Origin: Alentia gelatinosa
Lineage: Eukaryota; Annelida; Polychaeta; Phyllodocida; Polynoidae
Assembly: GCA_950022655.1 (NCBI GenBank)
Contig: OX465587.1
Location: forward strand, 28,213,716 to 28,277,715
DNA: 64,000 nt
Direction of reading: 5' to 3'
Both the position numbers and the translations under genes were made by a program. Each line of letters starts with the position of its first letter. Within the stretch, counting starts at the first letter, position 1. Shown here piece after piece: positions 13,302-26,982 of this stretch. Below the pieces are notes generated by a model. The model saw only the letters and a program-made list of their open reading frames with translations. It made no database searches and had not been told where the DNA came from.

Positions 13302-13808
13302 TTAAAACTCGGAAAGTGCCATGGGGGCTTTTGACTTAGAGCAACATGGCCCTCCCCCACCAGGTGGCGCCTGTATGAGGATACTTCCGGCCTCGTGATT
13401 TCCCAACTCGTTGTTGCGGCACAGACTGCAGCGCCCTCTCAGCAGCTGGTGATGGTGGTCATCATTCTGGTGGTGCTGGTGGTGATGGTGGTGGTAGTAG
13501 TGGTGGTGGTGCCCATCTCCCCCGTACTCTGATATGACCGAGGGAGGACGCTGTGTCCAGATGAAGTCACAGCCGCAGGTAAGAATGACGACAACAAGCA
13601 TCACGATGAAGGTGATGGTGATGAGGGCCGGCCACAGCAGGCAGTGCAGCATGTCCCTGTTACTCAGTCGTCGTTTCCGGAACACCATCGTCACATCATC
13701 AGGGTTGTAGTAACATGGAAACGTGGCCCCAGCCACACCCCACTTCTGTTGGTACTTCAGGACATCCAGGTCGTTACCCTTCCGTAAGCACAGCGGTTTG
13801 TATGCGCA
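13302..13808 (-). CDS. KCNMB-like exon 4, terminal
   Basis: The acceptor is TTTTCAG before TGC at 13808, in phase 0. It encodes 168 residues to the stop: the last three loop cysteines, TM2 and a cytosolic tail. His and Tyr runs (about residues 240-260) come from a CAC/CAT-type microsatellite at about 13440-13510. The end is Gly/Pro/Cys-rich. Confidence 0.8.
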   Translation of the reverse strand, partial: CAYKPLCLRKGNDLDVLKYQQKWGVAGATFPCYYNPDDVTMVFRKRRLSNRDMLHCLLWPALITITFIVMLVVVILTCGCDFIWTQRPPSVISEYGGDGHHHHYYHHHHHQHHQNDDHHHQLLRGRCSLCRNNELGNHEAGSILIQAPPGGGGPCCSKSKAPMALSEF

Positions 13809-15136
13809 CTGAAAAGACATAGAGGATAATATTAATTTTTTTCTTTCGTTAAACGATCTTTTCTATTTTTTATGGATTAATCATATATTCTGAGATGCAT
13901 ACTTTAAGGTGTGGATAGTAAGCTGAATGAATAACTCCAAAGCTTTGTCCTGTTACAATCCTTATTGCTGGTGTTACTGCAATGCGCTACACTAGTCAGA
14001 CTGATGAGAATACATCAAGATCAGGATTCTATGCTGGCTCCGTGTTTACCGCGTGGTGGCAACCATGTTAATCGTAACCAAGGGTCAATTCCCAGTGGCA
14101 TTTACATAGAGCCAGCTTGGTAAGTCAGGCCAAGGGATAGAATCTGTATTTTTTACATTCTGATATATTGGAATATAACAATGGGAACAGTCCTACAATG
14201 AATATTTGAATATCCTACATGCCTACATCTTTCCAATGGAGAACAATTATTATTCTGATTCAGGATACATGTGCCCAATCCATCACTGAACAAATTCTTT
14301 TCTATGTGAATCATGGGGAAACTGTATGTGTGAAGTCTTAGCTCTACTATAAATACCTTGGCCTTTTACTATGAAATACTATTTCATTTTACATCTAGTT
14401 GGTCTCAATGATATGAATATAAGGGTCAATGTTTTGTTTTTTTGGCGATGGACGGTACGGTAATGCATACTCATTTGGTAATCAACAGATAAATATGTCA
14501 TGGCTACGATAAAATCAGATACATATTCATGTTTGGTCTGTATCCCCGATTGACATCTCATTTGCTGCGCTTGGAATATTCACTCGACAATCACCTCGTT
14601 CAAATTCCTGCGCGTGCCAAATCCGATGGTGAATGGGGACACAGACCAAACACTCGTCAATTTCTTTCTTATTGTTCAATGATGGATAAAACGTTTGTAG
14701 TATTTTGGATATTCTCATTGTTCAACGTTGGAGAAAAAAAGTGAAGCTTGTATCAAAATAAAAGACATAGATGACACAGATGTCAGTTTGGGTCACAAAA
14801 AAGTGAGAAAAATCTTTCATGTAGAATTTACTGCCTAAGAGAGACTGAGAAAACATGGAAAGCACATTGTTATTGACCATAGGATGGGGCAGAGGAAGGA
14901 TTGAACAGATTTTCTTGATGTGAATGGGGCCTGATCGATTCTCTCTTTGATTTTAAGATGAAAGAAACAAAAAATGAAAATAAGGATTTCCTCAGAAAAG
15001 AGGAAAACTGATCTAGTGTTACCAGACTTAACCATGTGAATCTAACTAAGGTAGTGGGACCACAGGCACATACTCCATCCCACACCCATAAAAATGGTCT
15101 GTCCATTTCTTTTATTTGGAAAGGGAGGCCTATTAC

Positions 15137-15214
<78 letters not shown>

Positions 15215-18200
15215 GAAGATGAATTCAGGTATTTATCTCACCCCTGGTATTTTTACCATGCTTAGACTTAACATTGGAAACTCGTACTCAATACATATGG
15301 AGTATTTGGGGGATTATGTCACGAATGTTAGCCAATTAGTCAATGTGAAAGTGGAAATGAATTCAGAAGCCTATTCAAGTTTATGGTCAGAGCTCGATCC
15401 CATACCTACACATTCCCTGAGGTGAGCGATCTTTTAGTTCTGGTCTTTGATATAGCAGTTAATCTACCACTGCTGGGGATGAAGGGAAAATGTGGCTGTA
15501 CATCTCACCATATAGAGATGGTATGAGAAGGACTGGCCTATAATATAACAGTAACTCTCCTATATCGTGCACTAAGTCTCTAGCCATTTGCTAGATATTT
15601 ATTTCAAATCATTTTTCTGATAAAGAAGAACCTTCCCTAATGACTCAAGAACCAGTCTTAGTTAATAATCGATTATTAATTTTAGCTTTATTTGAAATCT
15701 ATAAATAGACTGCACAAGGACTGAGAAGGACTGGTCTTTGATATAGCAGCAAATCTACCACTGTTAGGGGTGAAGGAGAAAAGTGGCTGCCCACCACACC
15801 ACATAGACATGATATGAAAAGGCTATTGATAAAACATTAAGTCTATCATTACTGGGGATGAAGGAAGTGGCTGCACATCCAAGTTTGCCAAACAGGAATG
15901 CTGGAAAGGAACCTTCGTTTTTATACCCAATCATCGGGATTCACTCGACCGATATAACCAATGAAAAGGCAAGCTAAGGTTCTATCTAATGGTAGCCATG
16001 AATCTATACTCGGAGGTAAAAAAACACCAAGCAAAAACCACTATTTTTACTCGCTTACTTCAGGAGATGAAAGGGGATTTTCTTCACTCACTGACCGTTT
16101 AAAATAATAAATTAATATCTAGCTGTATTTAGATTTTGCTTTACTAGACAGCTTCAACCTCTGGATTAAAGCTTAACTATGGCTATTTCATTGAATGTGA
16201 ATTTACTATATTCCTACTGCCATAACTAACGTGATTACTACACGCTGCTCCCCACAACGTTCTGCACAGCTGTGCAGTAAGTTAGGGTTCATCTCACGGT
16301 CGCAACGGATATGATTACGACGTCGATATTTAAAAATGCCCGACGGTGTCTCCGCTTTGACATCGGTAACGTTAACGTTAGAGTACATAAAGAAGACTTA
16401 CTGAAATACTGTAAAATCAAAAATACATATATGAATTACAGAAAAACTTCGAAGAACAGTTACAAAAACCTGAATAAACATGGCAAGAACCTTAAAAACA
16501 AGAGTGCAATGAGAGAACAACTGCTATGTTTTCTCACTCTCCTCCCAGATCTTTCGCGGCACTAGCGCATGCTAATACAAGTGGCCGCAGGAAGTACAGC
16601 GTAGGATATCTGCTAGGAGAGTGATGTTTTCTTCCCGACGTTTTCCCGCTGGTTTGTAAGTGACAACAAGTGTTGCTATGCAGGTTGCTATGTGTGTTGC
16701 TATGCGACAATGTCACATCCGCATTCCACGATCGAAGCGAAAGCTAGGGTTCACACTGATCGTTCTGTGCCCAAATTGGATCTAAAATGGCTCTTACAAC
16801 TTAAATAAGGTAAGAATATGAATGTTTTGGAGCCATATAGTAAAGATAAAACGATGTTCCTGTAAGCGTTTACGTTTACAGGAACATCGTTTTATTACTG
16901 TACTTTTTGCCGTAACTTGATGGCTTATTCTTCTGATATGTATGTTGCAAGAAGTAAATGCTGATTTGTAAAAATAAAAAGAAACACCAGAACATAGAGC
17001 ACGCAGACAAAAGGCAGCCAACTCGCTTAGCACTTCTCTGAGAGGGAGAGACAAGTCGGTCAGACGCCGGGCCACCTGGTGGGCTGGAGCCGCATGACAA
17101 ATGACGCCTGACACGCTACAGTAATGGCGGTTAACATGAGTCATTTCCCCCTCCCGCACGTAAGAACTCCATTGAGACGTGCGAGAATCACAAAAACACG
17201 GTGAGAGGACGAGACTATGATGATCTGAGAAACAGATCGTAAACTACGATGTGTGTAGTGGGGACGGTATCTTTTGACTGCGTTCTGAGTAATGGGGATG
17301 CTATTTTTGTTCAATAATGTGAGAAATGGGGACGGGATCTTTTGACTATTATGTGGTTAGTGGGGTATCTTTTGACTATGATGTGAGAAATAGGGACGGG
17401 ATCCTTTGACTATGGTGTGAGAAATGGGGACGGGATCTTTTGACTATGGTATGAGAAATGGGGACGGGATTTTTTGACTACATTGTGAGTAGGAAGACGG
17501 TATCTGTTGACTGATATGAGAAGTGGGGATGGTATCTTTTGACGATGATGTGAGAAATGGGGACGGTATCTTTTGTCTATGATATGAGAAGTGGGGGAGG
17601 TATCTTTTCACTTTGATATGAGTAACTCCATTGAGAGGTGCGAGAATCACAAAAACATGGCGAGAGGACGAGACTATGACGACCTGAGAAACAGACCGTT
17701 AACTACGATGTGTGTAGTGGGGACGGTATCTTTTGACTACAATATGAGTAATGGGGATAGTATCTTTTGACCATGATGTGAGAAATGGGGATGGTATATT
17801 TTGATTACGATGTCAGAAATGGGGACGGTATATTTTGACTATGGTCTGAGTTATGGGGACTGTATCTTTTGACTATGATTTGAGTAATGGGGACAGGATC
17901 TTTTGACTACGGTGTGAGAAATGGGGATGTTTGTTTGTTCGTTTGTGGTTTAACGTCTCAGGGGACAGTATTTTTTTTACTATCACGTGAGTGATGGGGA
18001 CGGTATCTTTTGACTATGATGTGAGAAATGGGGATGTTTGTTTGTTTGTGGTTTAACATCCCAGGGGACTATGATTTGAGTAATGGGGATGGGATCTTTT
18101 GACTACGATGTGAGAAATGGGGATAGGTTTTTTATTACTATGATGTGAGAAGTGGGGGGCTGTCTCTTTTGAATTCAATATGAGTAATGGAGAAGGTGAT

Positions 18201-21200
18201 GGCAGTGAACATGGGTCATTTCCCCCTACCGCACAAAAGAACTCCATTGAGATGTGTGAAAATCACAAAAACACGGCGAGAGGATGAGACTACAATGACC
18301 CTAGAAACTATAATGTGAGAAATGGGGATGGTATCTTTTGACTATGGTGTGAGAAATAGGGATGGTATCTTTTGATTACGGTGTGAGTAATGAGGATGAT
18401 ATCTTTTTACTACAATGTGAGAAGTGACGCCAGTATCTTTTGATTATGATGTGAGTAGTAGAGATGCTATCTTTTGATTATGATGTGACAAGTGTGAACG
18501 GTATCTTTTGACTATGATATGAGTAATGGGGACGGTATTTTTTTACTACAATATCAGTAACGGGGATGGTATCTTTTTACTTTGATATGAGCAATGGAGA
18601 CAGTGATTACAGAAGAACTACATTGAGACCTGCGAGAATCACAAAAATATGGTGAGGGGATGACACTATGACGACCCAAGAATCAGATCTTAAACTACGA
18701 TGTGAGTAGAGGGGACGGTATCTTTTGACTACGATCTGAGAAATGGGGACAGTATCTTTGTCTATGATGTGAGTCATGGGGACAGTATCTTTTGACTATG
18801 ATGTTAGAATTGGAGATGACATCTTTGACCTTGATATGTGTAGTGGGGATGGTACCTTGTAACTTCGATATGAGTAATGGAGACAATAATGGCGGTTAAC
18901 ATGAGTCATTTCCCCTTTCAGCATGGAAGAACTCCATTGAGAGGTGCGAGAATCACAAAAAAAATGATGAGGGGGACGAGAGACTATGATGATCTGAGAA
19001 ACAGATCTTAAAGTAGGATATGAGTAATGGGGACAGTATCTTTTGACTATTTCTGAGTAATGGGGATGGTATCTTTTGACTACGATGTGAGTAATGGGGA
19101 TGGTATCTTTTACTTTGATATGAGTAATGGAGACAGTGATTACAGAAGAACTACATTGAGACCTGCGAGAATCACAAACATGGCGAGGGGATGACACTAC
19201 GACGACCCAAGAAACAGATCATAAACTACGATGTGAGTAGTGGGGACAGTGTCTTTTGACTACAATGTGAGAAATGGGGAGGGTATCTTTTGACTATTAA
19301 GTGAGTAATGGAGACAATGATGTGTCATTTCCCCTTCCAGCACGTAAGTACTCCATTGAGAGGTGCGAGAATCACAAAAAACGACGAGAGGATGAGACTA
19401 CAATGACCCGAGAAACAGATCGTAAAGTAGTAGTAAGTGAGTAGTGGGGATATTAACTTTTGACTATGAAGTGAGTAATGGGGACAGTATCTTTTGACTT
19501 TGATGTAATGAATGAGCATTTATCCTACCCCTAATATAAAATCCCATAGGCTTAACATTGAGTTTCCGTATGCCACCCTGGCTAGCATACGGAGTTTTGT
19601 ATGCCACTTGTGGCATACAGAACTGTTATCACATAATATTCCAAAATCGAGGAAACAGGGTAGGATAAAATCAAAACCTGATTCGTTTTAATCTTAGCCA
19701 CCGCATGCCACTCCTGAAGTTTTTACTCCGGACTTCACTCGGCTTCGCCTCATGAAGTCACTTTGCCAAACTCCAGTCGTGGCATACGGTGGTCAAGACT
19801 AAAAGTCATCCAGTTTTACGATAGTCCTGAATGACTCCATAAGTACATAAAATGGCGTTTTCTTAGTGTTATTTAGGTATATGATTATGATTAAACGTAT
19901 AGTGACTGTGCACATAAATACATGTATATGTATATAGAGTGAGAGGTGAGATGTAGACTTACCCCATGCCCGTCGGTGAGCTCGTACTGTGAGTCGGCGA
20001 GCGACACGTTGATCGGGGCCTCCTCTGTTTTAGGCGTGTACTCGACGCTCAACTGTAAGTAAAACACCACCTTATTATCCACCTAATACATAGAAAGCAG
20101 CATACAGATATATCCACCTAATACAGAGTGTCCATAGGAAACACATAGGGAGTGTGTACTACCATACCTGGAGCAGCATACAGATATATCCACCTAATAC
20201 AAAGTGGCCATAGAAAACACATAGGGAGTGCGTATCTCCATACCCAGAGCATACAGATATATCCACCTAATACAAAATGGCAATAGAAAACACATAGGGA
20301 GTGTGTATCACCATACCCGGAACAGACAGATATATCCAACTAATACAAAGTGTCCATAGAAAACACATAGGGAGTGTGGATCACCATACCCGGAACATAC
20401 AGATATATCCCCCTAATACAAAGTGTCCATAGAAAACACGTAGGGAGTGTGTATCACCATACCCGGAGCATACAGATATATCCACCTAATACAAAGTGTC
20501 CATAGTAAACACAAAGGGAGTGTGTATTACCATACCCGGAGCATACAGATGTCTTGTATGTTCCAGGCTGCAAAACCCGGTACACACAGAAAAATGGTGA
20601 ATATGAAAAAATAGTGCAAACCTAAATGATCTAATATCTTTATGCCACTTGTCAGGAAAAAGGTTGAAAATAAATACAACATAGACAGGTATCAGATAGA
20701 AGCGGCTGTATGCTCCTCGGAGTTGACGCTGCGCAATATCCTCACATGTGCTCGGATATTACTACCGGATTCATTATGATGCAGATTGCCAATATCATAG
20801 CGATGCCAACGATGCATATCTTTATTGGGAAGTCATCATTGTACATTGGTCTGCATTGTAAACAGTGTTGGGAAAACTTGATCCATTATTACAGTTCATT
20901 AAAACAATGAATGTAGCAAAACAATGCTTGCAGCATAACTGAAGAAAATTGATAGCCTGGTAGAGCAGCCAAGGTACTGTCATAGCCTGGTAGAACAGGC
21001 AAGGTACTGTCATAGCCTGGTAGAGCAGGCAAGGTACTGCCATAGCCTGTTAGAGTAGGCAAGGTACTGTCATAGCCTGGTAGAGCAGGCAAGGTACTGT
21101 CATAGCCTGGTAGAGCAGGCAAGGTCCTGTCATAGACTGGTAGAGCAGGCAAGGTACTGTCATAGCCTGGTAGAGCAGGCAAGGTACTGTCATAGCCTGG

Positions 21201-24200
21201 TAGAGCAGCCAAGGTACTGTCATAGCCTGGTAGAGCAGGCAAGGTACTGTCATAGCCTGGTAGAGCAGGCAAGGTACTGTCATAGCCTGGTAGAGCAGGC
21301 AAGGTACTGTCATAGCCTGGTAGAGCAGGCAAGGTCCTGTCATAGACTGGTAGAGCAGGCAAGGTACTGTCATAGCCTGGTAGAGCAGGCAAGGTACTGT
21401 CATAGCCTGGTAGAGCAGCCAAGGTACTGTCATAGCCTGGTAGAGCAGGCAAGGTACTGTCATAGCCTGGTAGAGCAGCCAAGGTACTGTCATAGCCTGG
21501 TAGAGCAGGCAAGGTACTGTCATAGCCTGGTAGAGCAGCCAAGGCACTGTCATAGCCTGGTAGAGCAGGCAAGGTACTGTCATAACCTGGTAGAGCAGAC
21601 AAGGTACTGTCATAGCCTGGTAGAGCAGGCAAGGTACTGCCATAGACTGGTAGAGCAGCCAAGGTACTGTCATAGCCTGGTAGAGCAGGCAAGGTACTGT
21701 CATAGCCTGGTAGAGCAGCCAAGGTACTATGAGAACATGGGTGCAAAGTTCATACAATAGCTGCACCATAACCCATCATTATTATGTACCTATGCACAAA
21801 CCTCTATGAAATAATGCCCGCTGCTGGGTATGGCATAGAAAAGATGTCAAAATGTATTCTTTTTATGATTTACAGATATATAATGATAAATAAACATAGT
21901 TACTGAGCCCATAGTGATGATCGTTATCGGATTTACGTCCAGGAACTACGGTCCTTCGCCTATGGTGTCGGGCTGTGGTTACTATAGAGGAAACCTATGA
22001 TAATTTAGGGTCTAAGCTCGTATCCAATTGAGTTTGAATCGCATAGTAATTCACAAGGCGAAGCCGCTTGAATTACCTAGTAATTCAAACAAGATGAGAT
22101 CGAGCTCTGACCCTAAACTTTAATGGGTTTCTGAATTTATCTCACCCTTCACATTGCCTAATGGGCTAACATTTATGACATAATCCCCCATTGGATATGT
22201 TTCCTAAATATCTCATGGGCGTTGCATACAAGTTCCCAATATTAAATCTATGATGAAAGACAGGCGCAGTATCTACGTTTCCCATGGTACACAACGTGGC
22301 TGTATAGCATGACAACATGACTGAATAGCACTCATTGCATGTCACCAGTTTACAGAAATACAAGTTATGTCTACACACATGCTTTGTGATGTGAGGTGGG
22401 TTAGCTTTGGCCCAGGTTGTAGGCCAAGTGTAGCGAATACAAAACCATCGACTATCACGAAGCATTCAGGCTCAATGTCTGGTAATTCTATTTTTGTGCG
22501 CTTCCTCATATGAATTGTGCACCTATACTTATCCATTTTGACAATAAAGTCTCGATATAGATTCTGTTTCAAAACGTGACACTAAATAAGATTGTGACTG
22601 AAAATCTTGTGCACAGTATAAGGCCTGGCGTCCACCTACTACGAAAGAAATTTAGACCTACCGATATGGCACCGATACAAAAAGCAGATATCAGAGACAT
22701 ATCGGAGACAAAATTGTAGATATATGTCTAGACATGCCAATCCACCACGCATTGTATGGGGTTTTTATCGCTGTCTAATCACAGAAACATGGTCAACTGC
22801 CCTGATATTAGGTGACCTTCCGACACGATTTTTGCTTTTTATCGGTAGGTGCATCGTAGACCGTATCGGAGCCATATCGAAGTAGGTGGATTGTATTAAT
22901 GCACAGTATATATGATATAAATGCACAGTACCATGGTATTAAAGCACAATACTTGTGGTATGAATGCACAGTATTTATGGTATAGATGCACAGTATTTAT
23001 GGTATTAATACACATTATTGCACAGTATCAGAGTGGGTTATCTATTGCACTATGCACTTTTCCGAAATTATGTTGGTGTCTTGTAGTAAATACTTATTAT
23101 TTAGTGGCTAATAGTGTAATAGGTTGGGAGCAGAGTCTTTAAACCATGAAGTGAAACAACAGAGGTAGACTGTAGCGTAGACATTCTGTATAAGGAAGGG
23201 AATGATCACATGAGTTGCTGAAGTAGCAGCAGAGGCGTATACCTCTGCGGTTCCTGATGTGAGCAGCACTGAGTACGAAGAAACTAGGGAAAAAAGCCGC
23301 TTCTCACTGGAGAGTGAGCTTATTCTAGGCGCCAGAGGCTTCACTCTATATGGAGTGAAGTCGCCTACTGGTGTAGATTATAGCGTGGAACTTTCCTGCT
23401 CTGTGAGTAACTTACATACCAACATATGAGGAACGATCTCTCACTCAGAGAGAACACAGAGAGGATACTCCGGACTTGTAGTATCAGAACATTTGAATGG
23501 GACTGACATCACAGGATGTGTTAGCTCATAAGTGTGAAAGTTGTGAATCATACGGATAACATCTGGACATTCATTAAGGACAGATCAAAAACTATGAATC
23601 AATAGTAACATAACATGGATAATCTTTATATCCATGTGAAGGACTTAAATGACTATAACAGGTTTGGACATTGAGCTTTGGCATATTATTAATATTGTGT
23701 TAACTTGACTTGGTCTATTTATGCGAGTGAGTTTGCCGTGAACTATTGCTATTCGCCAGTGTGTTTATGATTAAGACCAGAGCATCTTATTCCAATGAGA
23801 TCTTGTGTCAATGGATTGCTCCTCAAAGTATTAAACAACATAATAAGTCTTCATTGTTTGTCCTTATTACCTGTCGCTGGGGTCATGCTTCGTGAGTGTT
23901 TCTACCATAGTGAACGATCATCTTATAAAAGTCGATAGATGTATAGAAGCCGATAAGGATTTAGCTACTCACTTGTCTAGGTAACATCTAATTAGACGGT
24001 GCATTATAGTATAAATGCACATTACTAATGGTGTCAATGCACAGTATCTATGGTATAAATACACAAATTCAGTACAATTCATAAAGTACCAAAAACACAG
24101 AGATTCACAAATGTAAATCATTTAATGGCATTTATTTGTCAGATAGCATGTGATATCCCATATTGGTACAAAATTTCATAAATACGCCCGAAAATGCTAC

Positions 24201-26926
24201 AAAAGATTGTAAGTGGTGGGGGGGGGGGGGGGGTGTAGGGGCCAGGAACCCAAAGTGGGGGGTCGGCTTATAACCAGGGTTTTCCTAAAGATGGGGGGTT
24301 GGTTTATAAGCGGTTTTTTTCGGTATTTATAGTATCAATAAACAGTACTGACTTTACAAATTGACTGACATGATGAGTACCTGGCGCTAACACCCTGCTA
24401 ACACAGACATGGGACCTGTTTCACTAGTTTCGTGACAAAAGTGTAATGGCCTGTCTCCACTGTGCGATCCAAGGTACATAGGTATGCCCAGTCTCAGACT
24501 GGGCGTACCTCCAGGATCGCAGCGCGGCAAAACGCACAGTGGAGACAGCAAGGTTCCCTCCAGTCTGAGACTGGGCGTACCGGTACACCCAGTCTCAGGC
24601 TGGGCGTACCGCATGTACCCCGGATCGCAAGCGTTTTTAAATATCAAACATGTAGGGGGGTAGTCCACACACAGAATCGATGCTACCTTGCGATCCGAGG
24701 TACATGCGGTACGCCAAGCCGGTACCTCCAGTCTGAGACCGGAGGTACCGGATTGCAAGCTCCCCCAGTCGCACAGTGGTGACTGGCCTTTGGACAGACA
24801 TGAAAAGCGGCACCAACACTGCAAGGAAGAACCGACAAAACGAAGTCTAATGTCTAATTCTTATGAAACCAGACACACCGTGTTTGGGGTATGTCTTGTC
24901 CTAAGGGAAGCTACTTGTGTTTTCACGAAACTAGTCAACCCCAATCTGTCTGTATGGTGTCACAGACGCCATCTGGACATATCACGAAACTAGTGAAACA
25001 GGTCCCTGGTTCTGTGGTGTCACGCCTGTGTAGTACTGACCAGGGACCTGTTTCAGTAGTTTTGTGACATTAGGCCTAGACATACATCAACAGCGGCACC
25101 AACAGTGCAAGCAACAAGGGAAATATTTTTGTCGGGTTTGATGTCAAATATCAGCGGATCAGAGCGGCCAATTTTCATATTTGGAACGATTATAGGTTAT
25201 ATGTATCCCTTACTCATGTTAAAGTGTCATTGCTTGAAATTGTCTAATACTTTTGAAACCGGTCTTGCCTTGTTTGGGTCCTGCCTTGCCATAAGTGCCG
25301 CGACTTGTGTTGATCTGTCTGTATGGTGTCACAGACACCATACAGACATGTCACGAAACTACTGAAACAGGTCCCTGATCAGATTGCATGTGAGTGTTTT
25401 AACGGGTCCTCCAGGTACACTCCTGTATTATTCACGGCGCCACTAATCTCTGTTTTTACACGTGATTCACTGTTTTATTGCCATCTCTCTCCGGCAGCAC
25501 CTCATCTCCAGGCACTCCTGGTACTCGGGGAAATCCAATATGGGGCCATAGTGTAATTATATAGAACGACCTGACCATGCTGTACATGCTACAATAACGA
25601 GATGGGGAATTGTTGATATTTTACAAAACGAGGCCCCAGGCTGAGTTCCATAAATAATTTAGGGAAACTAGTTAACCTAATTGGGATGGGTCCTCGTACC
25701 ACGTTTCTTTCGCTAAATCTACCGCATTCGCTCTACGAGCTCATGCGGTAGATTTAGTCAAAGAAACAAGGTACGAGGACCTGTCCCAATTAGGTTAACA
25801 AGTTTCACTTGTACTATACACCTCTAAATATTCGTAATTATTTAATAACTTACAAAAATAAGTCAATGTCAAAGCCGAAATCAAACTGTGCTGGTAGTGC
25901 TGATGTTATTTCATGCTACGCACCATGCGCATGCGTCATCATAACTCTCCACCCAGAGGCATTTAGCGCAACACATACCACAACATCTGGGTGGAGACTA
26001 TTGAATGTTCAAAGGGTGGTGGTATAGCGCCATACCGGCACAGTATGGTGGTACGTTTTAAATACCAATTGGACAGCTAAGGTTGGTATTTGGAGTATTT
26101 CAGTGCATAGGTGTACAGTACCATCAGTTTCCATCGAGTGTTTGTAGCATGTACAAACATGGTGGGTCATTATATATTTATTATATAATAAGTTGGAAAA
26201 AGGCACAACCAGAGACAGAGAAATCAAGTTGGATAACAGGGTAATGTTTATTGCTTGCTTAGATTTACGTTTCGGATATTTGATTATCCTTCATCAGGTA
26301 TCAGTATTTCAGTGCATAGGTGTACAGTACCATCAGTTTCCATCGAGTGTTTGTAGTATGTACAAACATGGTGGGTCATTATATATTTATTATATACTCA
26401 AAATTAATAAAGTCTTACCATAGATTGGCATAGAAAACATGTCAATGTGAAAGCCCAAACACTGCTAATGTTTCAATGTGTGCAGTATTTAGATGTTATT
26501 ATCCATCTTATACTAAGACCCCATTGAAAATGTACTTTATGGATGGCCCCTATCCAATGAATGACAGAAGTTGAGAAATGGGATCCCATGGTGAAGGTAT
26601 TTGTGAAAAATATAAAGCTCACTCAAATATCGTGAATGATTGTACATTAATGTATTGTAAAGAGGAATAGTGTACTCTAAATCTTCAACTTGGCTAAATT
26701 TGTAAAAAAATAAAAAGATAAAAAAATAAACCACGTATTTATGACATTTATGTTAAAATAACGAGGGTAAACAATATTATTAGGAAACGTCCTTGCTGTG
26801 GACGAAACGGTTCATGTTCGAGGTCAGTTGCCTATTTCATACTGCCTGACGCTATAGGCGGAAGGCAGTGTGAAATCAAAGACTGACCTAGAACGAGAAG
26901 CGTTTCGTCCACAGTAAGGACGTTTG

Positions 26927-26982
<56 letters not shown>

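Larger units (their letters stand above)
13809..19962. other. KCNMB-like intron 3
   Basis: It contains a lone B-type hairpin (14540-14665), a (TA)n tract (about 15140-15210), an A module at 15232, SINE body fragments (about 15440-15530 and 15700-15880), a perfect short hairpin at 16846, the large array at 17210-19515 and a composite fold-back at 19519. No further exon is seen. Confidence 0.6.

Noticed and set aside
20085..21731. CRISPR-like regular repeats
   Set aside because: Repeats are contiguous without unique spacers and sit in an animal intron.
20889..21769. Minus-strand open frames of 285 and 239 codons with ALPGYDSTLP and YQAMTVPCLL repeats
   Set aside because: They are two frames of one 30-bp tandem repeat; frames stay open because the unit is ten codons. 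No splice or start context.
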